From NCBI GenBank assembly GCA_932521025.1, contig OW051472.1, positions 2,232,001 through 2,296,000 of the forward strand: a DNA stretch of 64,000 bases, in the 5' to 3' direction. Source of the stretch: Oscheius onirici (Eukaryota > Nematoda > Chromadorea > Rhabditida > Rhabditidae). Positions 22,260 through 34,075 of this stretch are shown in pieces. How positions within the stretch are numbered: position 1 is the stretch's first letter; every line of letters begins with the position of its first letter. A program made the translations under genes and the position numbers. The notes beneath the pieces are model-generated. The model was not told the origin of the DNA. It did not search any database and saw nothing but the letters and a program-made list of their open reading frames with translations.

Positions 22260-22752
22260 AGAACGAACATCTTGGATATGCTAGAAGAGAATAAAGATCC
22301 ATATTCATCTTTTTCTTTCTTCTTTCCAGAATTTTTAACATGTGATCGTCCTTTTGTCCTTTTATTCAGGGCCATTTCGGCTAGTATTGTTATGTTAGCA
22401 TCGCCTTCGTTTCTTTTTGAAATATTCTCTTGAGTGTTCTTCTTCTTTTTTTCCGGTGAAAATCTTTTCGAAATTTTAGAGAGACAGAAAGAGACTGACA
22501 GACTGAGCGATAAAAAAAGCAGTTCCCTTGAAAGAAAATTCCTCATCCCAGAATTGCCAGAATATCTAGTCTTGTACCAAAACTGTCGTGGTAGCAAAGT
22601 TCTATTAGATGTCGCTATTTTTATTTGGTTAGACAATTTACAAAGTTCTGAAAGTTTCATCAAAAAGCAACACTTTCAATTTTTACATTGAAAACAAATT
22701 TCAATTAAGAGCTACTACAAGTTCCCATTCAGTCGCCAGCAGCTGTCAGAAG
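22260..22752. other. Intergenic
   Basis: Between EB1-like and the second SLC6 gene, same strand. The poly(A) signal of the EB1-like gene is at 22290-22295. A TGTCAG acceptor-like site stands three bases before the ATG at 22753. Confidence 0.45.
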
Positions 22753-24894
22753 ATGTCTGAAGCTTCAGCTGCCGAGAACAACAATCTATCGCCGGAGGAG
22801 CAGCTGTCGACGATAAAAACTACAGTCTCAAAGCATGAAGTTTCGAAGAAGACGACGAGCAATCCGGAACAGGGCACGGAGACTGTCAAGGAGGACGATG
22901 AAGATCACCAGCAATGGGGCAACCAGGTTCAGTTCATCTTGACGGCCATTGGAGTAGCTGTCTGACTTGGCAACATCTGGAAGTTCCCCTATGTGGCCTA
23001 CAGTAATGGAGGATGTGAGTAGTTTTACTTTTATTTCTGTCCCTCTGTCCTTCTCCCCTAACCCAATCTCTTTTCAGCAGCCTTCCTCATCCCCTACATC
23101 TTCTTCGGCATCACCTTTGGCATCCCCGTCCTCTACCTTGAGTTCTACATCGGCCAGTACAGTCGAGTCACTCCGTCTCAGAGCTACTACCGCTTCGCGC
23201 CAGCTTTCGGCGGACTGGGCTACTTCATGATGGTCGTCGTTACCATCGTCGGCTCATTCTATGCTGTCGTGATTGCCTGGACCGAACTCTATCTTGTCTA
23301 CACAATCTCCGGACAGAGCCACACCTGGGCCAAGTGCGATAACTGGTGGAATAGGGAAAACTGCATCGCCACTTCAAGCCAGCCGAGTGTTTGAAGAAAA
23401 GTAAGGCTGGGGGCAATAACTTGAGGTACGCAGCCGACAATCTGGGAAACTGTACCGGCGCTGTTCTGACCGGTACAATGAACGGACTGGAGCAGTTCTT
23501 CAACTTTGTGGTTGCCCGGCCGACTGCAGGATTCCACGAGATGGGTGGTTTCAACTGGCCCCTAGCCGGCTGTGTCGTCTTTTTCTACGTGCTCTGTGCC
23601 CTAACACTCTGGAAAGGAATCAAGATCCTCGAGAAGACGTCCTACGTCACTGTCCCTCTGCCCTACGTCGTCGTGGCCATCTTCTTCGGCCGAGTCTTTT
23701 TTATGGAAGGCAGTTATGATGGCATCAAGAAGTTCCTATTCAATGCGGATCTATCAAAGCTACAGAAGTGGAAGACGTGGAAGACTGCTCTGACGCAGCT
23801 CTGTTTCTCTTTGGCTCTTGGATTTGGTGTGCTGCCCTCACTGTCTTCGCATAGCAGGGTTAGTTTGAGAGACAGTATCAGACCAAACTCATAATAATCT
23901 TTCCAGAAATCGAACAACTTCCTTCGCGACGCTTTCCTGGTGGTCGCATTCGACAGTCTGATGTCCATTGTCGGTGGAGTAGCCGTCTTCGGGACTCTTG
24001 GCTCTTTGGCCTTTTATTCTGGCAAAGACTTCGAGAAGGTAGTCGATAAGGGCCTGTCTCTCGCCTTCATAGCCTATCCGGAAGCCACTGCCAGTATGCC
24101 CATCGAATGGGTCTGGAATCTGCTCTTTTTCATCATGCTCTTCCTGCTCGGCTTCAGCTCCCTGATCGGAATCATCGACACAGTCAGCACCTGTCTTCTG
24201 GACACATATCCAAAGCTGAAGAAGAGCAAAAAGTGGAAGGCTCTCGTCCCGTGCCTCCTCTGTTCCTTCCTCTGCGCCATTGGACTCTTTTTCTGTACGG
24301 GAAATGGCTTCTGGTGGTTCGATTTGCTGAGCGAATTCACTGGCGAAACGACTCCCAGCATTAGTGTGGCTGTCGAACTGGTCATCGTAGCCTACTGCTA
24401 CCGTTTTGCAAATGTGCAACTCGATATGGAGGAGATGTGGGGAAAGATGCCAGAGAGCAGGATCAGGAGACTCTTTTCGCGCTTTTCGTCCCTCTTCAAG
24501 GTGAGTGAGACAGAGAGATTTCTAATTCAGTCTGTTTCAGTGGAACTGGCTGCTCATCAGTCCCGTCTTTGCCATAGTAGTTGCCGTCTGCACCGTGATT
24601 CGCCAAAACGTGCCGCATAAGACTGAAAGTGGATACACTTACCCGATCTGGGCTGAAGTCTTCGGCTGGCTCATCAATCTCGGCCCCACCCTCATCATTC
24701 CGGTCTTCTTCTTCATCAACTGGATGACCTACAGGAAGAAGAACATCGCCTTCAAGTACCTCTTCATGCCGTCCAAGGACATGCCCAGCCACGATCGCTA
24801 CTACAAGAACAAGGGAATTCCACCGCCGGAGGGATGGAACAAGGAGCCGGGAGAGAAGAGTGCCGCGGAAACTAGCGAATCGAACAAAGTTTAG
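22753..24894 (+). pseudogene. SLC6 transporter with premature TGA and frameshift
   Basis: Second SLC6-family gene. Exons 22753-23014, 23078-23858, 23907-24500 and 24541-24894 cover a full carrier, with poly(A) signal at 24936. Two lesions are seen. First, TGA at 22963-22965 lies in TM1, exactly where the intact neighbour at 14.4-16.7 kb has glycine (GLAVGLGN); the frame then continues correctly as LGNIWKFPYVAYSNGG. Second, between about 23355 and 23394 the reading frame shifts by one base in extracellular loop 2 (after WWNRENC, before AECLKKSKAGG). Everything downstream is well preserved: YVTVPLPYVVVAIFFGR, GLSLAFIAYPEA, a long TM9-12 region and a Lys-rich tail. Either a recently inactivated gene or two sequence errors. 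All splice sites look usable. Confidence 0.75.
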
Positions 24895-25044
24895 AGAAGA
24901 CGTCAATTGAAAGTTGGTTTTGTGCTTTTAATCGAAATAAAGGGTAGTGTTCTGTTATTTGGGGCGCATTGGAACTGATTTTCTTCAACAGAGAACACTT
25001 GAAATTATGTCTGTATTGGATGGTTTAGTAAAAAAATACAGAAT

Positions 25045-28000
25045 TTACTGGCAGGAATTAGTCGCATCATTTGTAGTTTTCTGTCCCTGTGTACTTTTGT
25101 TGGAAGATGCGATGCGGCTATCGTACCGGAACATTCTGATCACGTCGATCCGAAGAGTTGTGTTCATCGTCAGGTAGACAATCACCGGAACGCCTAAACT
25201 TCGGTAAAGAAGAAGAAGATGGCATAGGACGAGATAGGGCCTAGCTTTTTTTCCACGCTAACCATTGATCAACAACCAGCTGAGATGACTGGCCAGAATG
25301 AGATATTCAGGAACGAAGCCGAACTGCATGTAAGCGTAAAGAAATGATCCGACGAGGTTCAAGGAACAGATAATGAAGCACTGGATCATTATCTGAACGT
25401 TGTTTTGCGCCTATTTTGGTTCAAAAACTTACAGATCTCCGCACTTTACTGATGTTACTCATTCCGGCTAGACCGTACTTGTAACCGATGACGAAAATGA
25501 GGACGATGTAGAGAAGAGATGTAAGCAAAACCACTACGATGTTGTTGATCGTGTGAGGAATGTTGTAGAACTGAAAGTGTTTCATTTATTGTATTACATG
25601 TTAACTGACTGATTTTCTACAATTCACTACATTTTCTACAATGCAGATTTGGCACAATACGTGAAACGACGATTTTGTTCTGATTGATAGACATTATGAC
25701 AAAGTGGAATTTACTTTTACAATGTTAGACCGAAAACCGAAAACAATGATAACGGAGAGAATCACAAAACTGGGATAAAAGACGATGATAATCAAATGAT
25801 AATGTTTTGACATGAAATGGACATCAGTGTCGGGTTTGTGACGTGCGTGAAACAAAAAAATGTGGCGGCTGTACATGTCGTCATCAGAATTTTGTTACCG
25901 AAACGACAAAAAAGATCGCGCAGGCTTTATGAATCTTCGGCGAAGCAATGTTTCTTTTCTCTTTTCGAAATCAATCTAACAATAAGATGAAAAATAACAG
26001 AACTGAACCAGAGACCGATGTGCTATGCACCGATATGTTCACTTTGTGAAACGAAACATTTAGAAAGGAGAAAACTGAAAACTATTGACATTCCCACTAT
26101 AAGTCACAAGGCGATTATTTTGCGTCCCCGAAAACACAATACAATCATATTGTGAAGCATTTTATAAACGATAAGCAAGAACAGTAAAGTATACCTTATT
26201 GGTATTTTTTGCTCAACTACTGTTACCGTAAAACCTCTATTAGAAGCCCCCCCCCCCCCCTTTTCGAAAAATACGCAATTACGTACGCATTTTTTTCGGG
26301 TTGAAGGAAAATTTTTTCAACTTTTTTTACATTTTTTTTCTGGAAGCCAGCATCAATATCTATCTAGGAAAAATAATAGTGAAGCTGAAAATTATCGTCT
26401 TCCATCTGAAAAAAATGCGTACGTAATTGCGTATTTTTCGAAGGGGGGGGGGGGGCTTCTAATAGAGGTTTTACGGTATGTTGTCGGCGAGTCTGTTCCA
26501 TCGTTGACATCCTAGGGATGATGAGGATACTCAGCTAAAAGAGTAAAATTGGAAAATGAGTGCTGCTTGTGTCATTTGTGTTTCGTCCAGAACTTGACCG
26601 TCTTTTTTAGCTCGTCGCAGAACAGAATAGACTGTAATAGTCAAGACCTACCATAGCCATTTCCTCCTCCGTTCCCAGAATAAATGGCGAGAAGAACCAA
26701 GAAGAAAGGCTTGAATTGAAGAGAACTGGCGGTGTGAAGAAGATGAAATAGCTCGTGTAGGCTAGCAGTGACAGAACCCACACAAACATTGACTTCCCGC
26801 CAAAAATCTAGAATCTTTTTTATCCTCAAAGTTTTCCCTTTACTTTTTTGGTAAAAGTACTGTCCCAGAGATCACAAAGCCGATTGATGACAAGTATTAG
26901 GCAACAGTAACAGGCTCCGCACCAGACAGCTGAAATTTTTTGGTTTCACAGGTAGAAGAAAACAGACAGAAAGTCAGAGAGACTGAGAGAATACTTACCA
27001 ACAGCTATGGAACCAGCAGTGTAGTTCAGATTGGGGCTCGTACAGTAGTTCATTCCAATCAGGAGAAAGTAGCCGGTAAACTCAGAGTTGAGAAGCAGGT
27101 TGAGCATGTCGTAGATGCCTGGAAAAGTACGCTTTATTACTGGGAACATATGCAAATTGAACATTGTATCAAGGAAGTTTTGTTTAGTCTTACGAGTGAA
27201 ACAACCTTTTTTTCGCTTTTGATGTTGACTAAAATTTAGCAAAGATCGTCCAAAAAAAAGAAGCCGATGACGAAATTGTACACGAGATTTGTACTTTCTT
27301 CAAAGATAAGTCGAAACTGTTTCTTGATTGCCAAAATTAGATTAGGCAGAAATAAATGCGCTGCTAACAATATGTGACCGCTGTTACTAGGGAAAGAGAT
27401 GAAAGAAAAAAATTTCTCTGTAGACACTCCGCTCTAGATTTCTGTAACGTACTCGACACAGAGGTAAAGGAAAAAACCATTTGGCGCAACCGGGACTTGA
27501 ACCCGGGACCTGTCTCATTGCAACTCAACTGCTCTACCACTGAGCTATCGGCCCGCCCTAGCCCGCTCCTTTTTGGACAATGCCGTGCGTTACATTTCAC
27601 TCCAGCTACATATTATGGATGGACTGATCCCAACTTGACGTTTGGGGGAAAATTTATTGTTCATTTTCTGTTCAAAAAGATTACCGTAAGATTTTAGCTC
27701 TTCCCGTCGAGACCCACTTAGCACACAAATATTGAATACTCAGCCAACAAATTCCAACTTTCACTGCGTATCTTTCAAATTTGTCACCTGAGTTTCCAAC
27801 TTTTGCGTACTAAATGGGTCTAGAAAGGAAGTGCAAAAATCTTATGGTAATCCCTCTTCTTTTTTAAACGACCATATAAAGTGTTTTTGAGTCTATAGGC
27901 TCGTAATATTTTTGTTTGCAGCGAGTTATGACGCAAGAGGACGCAGTCGAACGAAATGAGAGAACCGTTTTCTCAGTTCTATAGTTCTTACAGCTGAATT

Positions 28001-29234
28001 CATTCCAAATATTGCGTGCTTCTACCCTAGGCGGTACTTGTGTTTTCTGTGAAACATTCTCGGAAAAATGCCGAATCTCAACTAAAAGCGGGCAACCAAG
28101 TTCCAAAGAGAGTTTTGCGACAGGGTGGACAAAAATATTATCTTTATTATAAAGTTTTCCAATTGTTTTATAACTTTTTTCGGCATTGCAAACTGCTTCA
28201 ATATCGCAAACAATTGTTTGATTCCTTATTTATCAAGCTCTTGAAACATTTCCGAAAACTGTCCTTTCCACTAAAAACTCACCCAAAATGAACATGATCT
28301 GATAGCACGTGTTGCTCTTCTTCCTCTTCCACATGGCGATCATTATTGGGATGTAGATCGTCTGAATATTTCCCTCATCTTAACTTTTTTCATCTAACCT
28401 GAATCAGTAGTCCGTAGACCAAAAAGAGGACCCCTCGAACGGGATACCGTACTCCCAAAGCATGCCATTCTTCCTTTGTTCGGGTGATTATACTGGAAAA
28501 AGTCAACTGCCTACTTTTAGATGTGCTGCAAACTTCAAAAATTTTCATCCCAAAAAGTTGTGTAAACTTCGTACGCAATTTCGCGTAACGAAAAGTACGC
28601 AGTATATCTCTCTCACGAAACCCCAGTCGTGATTTCCCTTTTATTCCTCCTTTGTTACTCTCCTCCAGTCACTCTCCCTGGCGCTTCAAAGAAACTACCG
28701 AAATTGTATTGGAACCGGCTCCCTCCCTAGCCTAATTTCAAAATGTAGGACCTGAACGGGTCGCCCGGCCCGTTCTTAGCTTCAGTGAGTCTCAGTCCTA
28801 CTGTCCCTTCCCTGTTCCCCTTGTCACTCTGTTCCAGTCACCCCCTGTCCCTCCAAAGAAACTATCAGTTAGAACACTTCGCGCACTTTCTTTTCCTGTC
28901 GCGACTTGTTAAAAACTAAGTTGCGCACAAAGCTCCCCTCCTTATCCTCAATTAGAGCTTCAGATACACAGACACACACAGAGACTTGGGAGCAATTTAT
29001 AGTGGATAGAGTATTCACAAAAAAAAATATGGTGGAAGTTCGCTGTTATTGTGTTTTGTAGTCAAAGGAGCCTTTTTGTTGTAAAGTAAACCATTCAAAA
29101 TAGAAACACTCCCGGATTGTAAATTCTTTCCCATAAGTTTGTGCCAATATCTACCACTTTCTTCAAAACTCCAACCTGCAGTCATAGAACGGAATGTTCT
29201 CAGCTCTTAAACCGTACTCGATGAATCGTTCCAT
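25045..29234 (-). CDS. Chemoreceptor, serpentine class T (srt), copy A
   Basis: Nine exons (minus): 29234-29176, 28492-28399, 28361-28283, 27118-26999, 26929-26844, 26807-26652, 25570-25433, 25392-25263, 25193-25045; phases match, 336 aa, the usual srt length. Family features: N-terminal MERF..YG; YIPIMIAMWKRKK and YQIMFILGIYDMLNL around TM1-TM2; the LVINRLCDLW segment after TM3; FIFFTPPVLFN around TM4; FYNIPHTINN before TM5; and INGVPVIVYLTMNTTLR at TM7. Srt proteins are 7TM receptors thought to act in chemosensory neuron cilia. A tandem paralogue with the same exon plan lies just upstream (30.8-33.8 kb). Introns contain a C-rich MITE and a tRNA-like sequence. The 3' end is convergent with the SLC6 pseudogene, 150 bp away. 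Confidence 0.9.
26224..26478. mobile_element. C-rich MITE with long inverted ends
   Basis: Starts TACCGTAAAACCTCTATTAG, then a run of about 14 C, then CGAAAAATACGCAATTACGT; the right half is the reverse complement with the matching G run, ending AATAGAGGTTTTACGGTA. Terminal TA suggests a Tc1/mariner-type target. It lies in an intron of srt copy A. Confidence 0.75.
27476..27556 (-). other. tRNA-like sequence, probable tRNA pseudogene or SINE head
   Basis: On the minus strand there is a strong A box (TAGCTCAGTGGTAGAGC), a perfect T-stem with B box (CCGGG TTCAAGT CCCGG) and a trailing CCA-like end. A TGC triplet sits at the anticodon position (alanine). The anticodon stem pairs badly and the acceptor stem has two or more mismatches, so I do not call a working tRNA. 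It is in an srt intron. Confidence 0.5.
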
Positions 29235-30834
29235 TCTTCCTACACGGGTTCAGAGGCCTAAAATTCGAATAACCAAGATTTTAAATGTTGTTTTGATGAG
29301 AAACGACGCCGATAGAGCAGATTACTCTTTAGGGGAGAGCAGGGAAATGCCAGTCTAGACTCTGAAGGGCAAGGGAAAATGTTGGGATATCCCTACTTCG
29401 TAGTTTTTTGTGCGGCTGACTTTTCTGATTTCTATGATGAGATTGGATAGAGAGGGAGACAGAGACACAGAAGAAAACATCAGAATCGTTCGGAATGAAC
29501 GCCGGTCATACTAGACATCACCAGCAATCGTCCAGGGAGTTCCTGACAAGGAAGAAGATGACAGAAGACAGCTAGGAAAAAGAGTCTGAGTAATAGTCCT
29601 CATGTTACTGTGTGGCATTCAAGAAAGCTCTGGAGAGGAAGAAAAAGAATGATCTGTGTTCTTGATTCGTTGAAACGGTGGGTTTTCATATGGAAGTAGG
29701 CTTGACGTTATATGCTTTTTTTGTTCCATGGGTTTACATAATATGAGCAGCATATTTGTACATAGTTCGTACGGAGAATTGTCCATGAAATAAAAATCGA
29801 AAAAGAATAAGAAATGGAAGAGGCAAAGACGATATTTTTTTTAGATACGGCTATCTACTGGGAACTGATTGTACTGGACACCCCTGAATGTTATGTACTC
29901 TGTGAAACATAGTGAGTATTTTCATTAAAAAATGTGTTTCAGTAGAACGATAAAGGTACAGCCTTGGACGTTACAAACGTTTGCAGCTGGTGAAGAGAAT
30001 GCAGAGGTAACATTCTAGTTATTAGTCTTTTCTTTCCTCTGTTTACGTCTTTCGCATAGCAGTTGCCAAGCAGATATGTTGCGTGCTTTTCGTTACCCGA
30101 AATTACATTTAAACGGTTTTCAAATTTGTGTGGGAAAATAAGTTGAATCCAACATATCCGTTTGGCTAAGACTGTATCATGCTTGCTTAGTTCATGCAAT
30201 GTAGAAGTGATAGAAAAAAAACCAGCTATCTCAAAGATGAGAAGCATTTTCGAACAGCTTCTTTGAAAAATGGGAAACACGATGTAGTATTCAGGAACTT
30301 GCCAAATGTTCAGGAGAATTTGTGCTTCAGTCATCATTTCACTAGCCGCTAAAAAGCAAAAATGTTCTGTTTTGTTTCAACAGTTATATGAGATGTCACG
30401 CTATTGAGATGTCACGCTGAGATGTCATGAGATGTCACGCTCTTCGATTTTTTTGGTTCTTCTTTGGTTGAAAACCTTTGGTATAAAGCCAACCCTTCAC
30501 TTCTGTACTTTTAGTTACGGAAAAAGTACTTCGGGTGATGAGGTAATATTGTGATGTAATATTGTGATCGACAAATTGTGAGGAAGAGGAAACTTTCATA
30601 GAGCCTTTGTTTCTTCCTTCATTCTTTCGAGACCCATCTTCACCAATTTTCCGCCCAAAAGTTGGGCATTCTGCCAAGGTGGCGCAGTTACATTTCGGAT
30701 ATATGTACACTGGTGTTACCTCAAATTCCTCTCCAAACTAGATCAGTAAATTTGGTGTTTTCGAAGATAACATCAAGAGAACATGGACTTCTATAAACCA
30801 TTTTCTTACACCTTCATTGTGAAACAATAAAGGT
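29235..30834. other. Spacer between the two srt genes
   Basis: Should contain the promoter of srt copy A. Open frames (e.g. around 29940-30340 minus) have no family features. A short AGATGTCACGCT motif is repeated three times near 30392-30440. Nothing else identified. Confidence 0.5.
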
Positions 30835-33820
30835 TCATGAATAAGTGGTAGTTGGTTCCAGAGCAGGCTTCGGTTTCGGTACCTGGTCACTGTTGTTCGA
30901 GAGACTGTTTGCAATGCGTCCGTTCCGGAACAACTTGATCACATCGCGACGGAGAGTCCCATTCATAGTCATGTAAACAACCACTGGAATTCCTGAATTT
31001 TTTGAACTTGTAGGGCATCGACTGAATAGTTTTCAATATCCAATATCTATATGATAATCATATACTTTCTATCATACTTGGGCGTCGAGTCGAAAAGTCG
31101 AGTCACGAGCCGATTCTCGAGTTCTGTACCGACCCGAGTAAAGTCGGCTCGTGGGCCATGTCGAGTCGAGCCGGCTCGCGGGCTATGTCGAGTCGGCTCG
31201 ACCTGGCTCGCGAGTCGAGTCGATTTTTTTTTCAAATTCCGCGGCTCAAATACGAAGAAATGAAGAAAATCTTTTGTTATTTCCTGTTTGTTGAGCCAAA
31301 TAATCTTTAAAAAATCGGCTCGACTCGTGGCTCAAATCGAGCTCGACTCGGCTCGAGTCGAGTTGCCCAAGTATACTGCGTACTGTTGCAGAGTTTTGGC
31401 CCCTTATTTAAATCGATTCAATGGATATTTTTGTGCTATTTCGGTATTAATAAAACTGAAAATTAAATTAACCTTGTTTAATTGTAAATCTTCCTAATTA
31501 ATTCTGGAAAAGCGTTGCATGTATCATCAAAGTACCGATAATCCTTTGAAACAAACTTTTCCCCCAACTAACCATTGATCATCTGCCAGCAGAAATGACT
31601 GGTCAGAACCAAGTACTCGGAGACGAAGAAAAACTGCATGTAAGCGTAAAGAAATGATCCGACGAGGTTGAGAGAACAGATGATGACGCACTGGATCATT
31701 ATCTGAACGTTGGTTTGAGCCTACTTTGGTTCAAAAACTTACCGATCTTCTCACTTTACTGATGTTACTCATTCCGGCTAGACCGTACTTATAACCGATG
31801 ACAAAAATGAGGACGACGTAGAGAAGAGCCGTGATCAGGACGACGACAATGTTGTTGATCGTGTGAGGAATGTTGTAGAACTGAAAGTGTTTCATGTATT
31901 GTATTACATGGTAAAATAAAGATTAAAAAATGTACGAGAAGACCGTACTGCCTATACGACAACCTGCTGAAGCAATATTTTCACAAGCAACTTTTTTGAA
32001 TCTTCCTTGTAAAATCTGTGCAGCCTATGTGCTTAGCAAAATTGTGAAGGTCCTATAAGTTGTAGAATCTCACTAGAAAACTTCATCGTCTGTCCCAAAA
32101 TATAATTTCTAGACCCACCATAGCCATTTCCTCCTCCGTTCCCAGAATGAATGGCGAAAAGAACCAAGAAGAAAGGCTTGAATTGAACAGAACTGGCGGT
32201 GTGAAGAAGATGAAATAGCTCGTGTAGGCCATCAGTCCTAGGATCCATGCGATCATTACCTTCCCGCCAAAAATCTAGAGTTTTTTTGTGCTTTTCAGTG
32301 TTTTCCAAACCTGTTTGGTAAGATCACTGTCCCAGAGGTCACAGAGTCGATTGATGACGAGCATTAGACACAAGTAACAGGCTCCGCACCAAATTCCTGG
32401 AAATTTGTTGTTTTTACAGTGAAATATGGAGACAGAGAGACAGATAAAGTGACTGACCAACGGCTATGGAACCAGCAATGTAGTTGAGAATCGGACTGGA
32501 GCAATAGTTCATTCCAATCACGAGAAAGTAGCCGGCCAAGTCGGAGTTGATGATAAGATTAGCCATGTCGTAGAGTCCTGAATAATTTTTGTTTTAACTT
32601 TTGTTGTTAGTAACATGAGCCAATCTTTGACACCAATTCTTGCAGGCATCTATGGTTTGTTCAAGAAGTCGACGACATACAGTAACCCATTTGATTCTGT
32701 TCGAGACCAACAATATTGGCACGCTTTCAAACTGGGGTTTTTCAATTCGAGAAATATGACTTCGTGCTACTTTACTTTACTACATGTATGGCTGCGCAAG
32801 CTGCCGTAGGCTACTGGTATAAAATAAAATGATAAAAAGAACAGAAAAACAACGTTTCGGTGAGAACTGCAGAAGGAATTTTGCCAAAATAAAGCCAAAA
32901 TGATTTGAACGAACGTAGGTGCCAGCTAAAGTACAAACGGAATTTTAATAACTTTTTGAAAGCGCGCCAAAATTGGTGGTCTCGGAATCAAATGGGTTAC
33001 TGTATGTCGTCGACTTTTTGAACAAACCATAGCTTACAAATCCGATATGCCATCAAAAAGATCACATCAAAACAATTGGCATTGCAAAAATGATTGTACA
33101 GCTTTTTGTTCTTTGACATTTTTTGACTGCCTCAGAAATGTAGTAGCTTTTTAAGTTCAAAGATCCATTATACCAAAAGAAAGTGTTTTCTGAAATCAAG
33201 TAGCCCTTATATATGAACTTTTAAAAAAAAATTCTTTTCTCGAATGCAGTTCTCCGAATATGCAATTTTTCTTCCTTTTTTTCCAGCTATATTTTGTTCA
33301 ATTAAAAGGTACTGTAGAAGAATTTATGCCTTTTGCGGTGATTGCGAGCACGAGTCTTTCTACAGTATTCCACGTTCACTTTCACGCTGAACAAAGTATG
33401 AAATGTGCACACAAGATGACTATTGATTACAGAAGTTATTATTACAGAAGTATATGTAACTTCAGTGAAACACTTTAAATTCTTTGAAAAACTTCCAAGA
33501 AAACATACCCAAGATGAACATAATCTGGTAGCACGAATTGGACTTCTTCCTCTTCCACATGGCGATCATTATTGGAATGTAGATCAGCTAAAAAGCTTTC
33601 TCATAATTTATTCGATCTTCTCCGAACCTGAACCAGAATCCCATAGGTCAAAAAGAGAATCCCTCGGAGTGAATTTTGAAGTCCTAGTGCCTTCCATTCT
33701 TCTCTTGTTCTGGCTACCACACTGAATTTTTATACTTTATTTTCTAAAGAATATATAGTACCTGCAGTCATAGTAGGGAATGTTCTCTGATCTGAAGCCG
33801 TATTTGATGAATCGTTCCAT
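30835..33820 (-). CDS. Chemoreceptor, serpentine class T (srt), copy B
   Basis: Nine exons (minus): 33820-33762, 33721-33628, 33587-33509, 32577-32458, 32396-32311, 32274-32119, 31880-31743, 31702-31573, 30992-30835; phases match, 339 aa. The first eight exons have exactly the same lengths as those of copy A; only the last is longer (tail ending KPALEPTTTYS). Conserved srt segments: YIPIMIAMWKRKKSNSCYQI, GLYDMANLIIN, LVINRLCDLWDSD, FIFFTPPVLFNSSLSSW, FYNIPHTINN and INGIPVVVYMTMNGTLR. The protein is a 7TM sensory receptor. Highest similarity to copy A is in TM4-TM7, consistent with recent tandem duplication or gene conversion. The last intron holds a GACTC-rich repeat. Confidence 0.9.
31075..31375. 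repeat. GACTC-rich dispersed repeat, copy 2 (inverted)
   Basis: Reverse-complement counterpart of the repeat at 4510-4735: blocks of CGAGTC/CGAGCC units around the shared core GTTTGTTGAGCCAAATAATC, and the same outer flank (ATCATACTTGGGCGTCGAG). Confidence 0.7.
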
Positions 33821-34075
33821 TGTTGTCCTTCCCAATTTCCGAATGGAGGAAACTGAAAACGAATTATGTGTGATTCAGAAATGATTTGTGATCGAGGATT
33901 GCCCTTTGAGGAGAGCAAAGAGAGTCCAAAAAGAGCACGGTTTTTCTGGGTAAAGCAGATCGTCTTCGTTCTTTTTTGTGCCAAGATGAAGCGGGAGAAG
34001 GAACTCTTCGAAAAAGACGTTTTGAGAAGTTTTAACATACAAACTTGTTAGAAAAAAATGCTTTCAACAGAACCA

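Noticed and set aside
22963-22965. TGA as a selenocysteine codon
   Set aside because: It replaces glycine rather than cysteine in a transporter helix, no SECIS-like structure was noticed in the 3' region, and nematodes are known for very few selenoproteins. A nonsense change is simpler.
29939-30337. 132-residue minus-strand open frame between the srt genes
   Set aside because: No family features, no acceptor or donor partners. It does not resemble srt exons.
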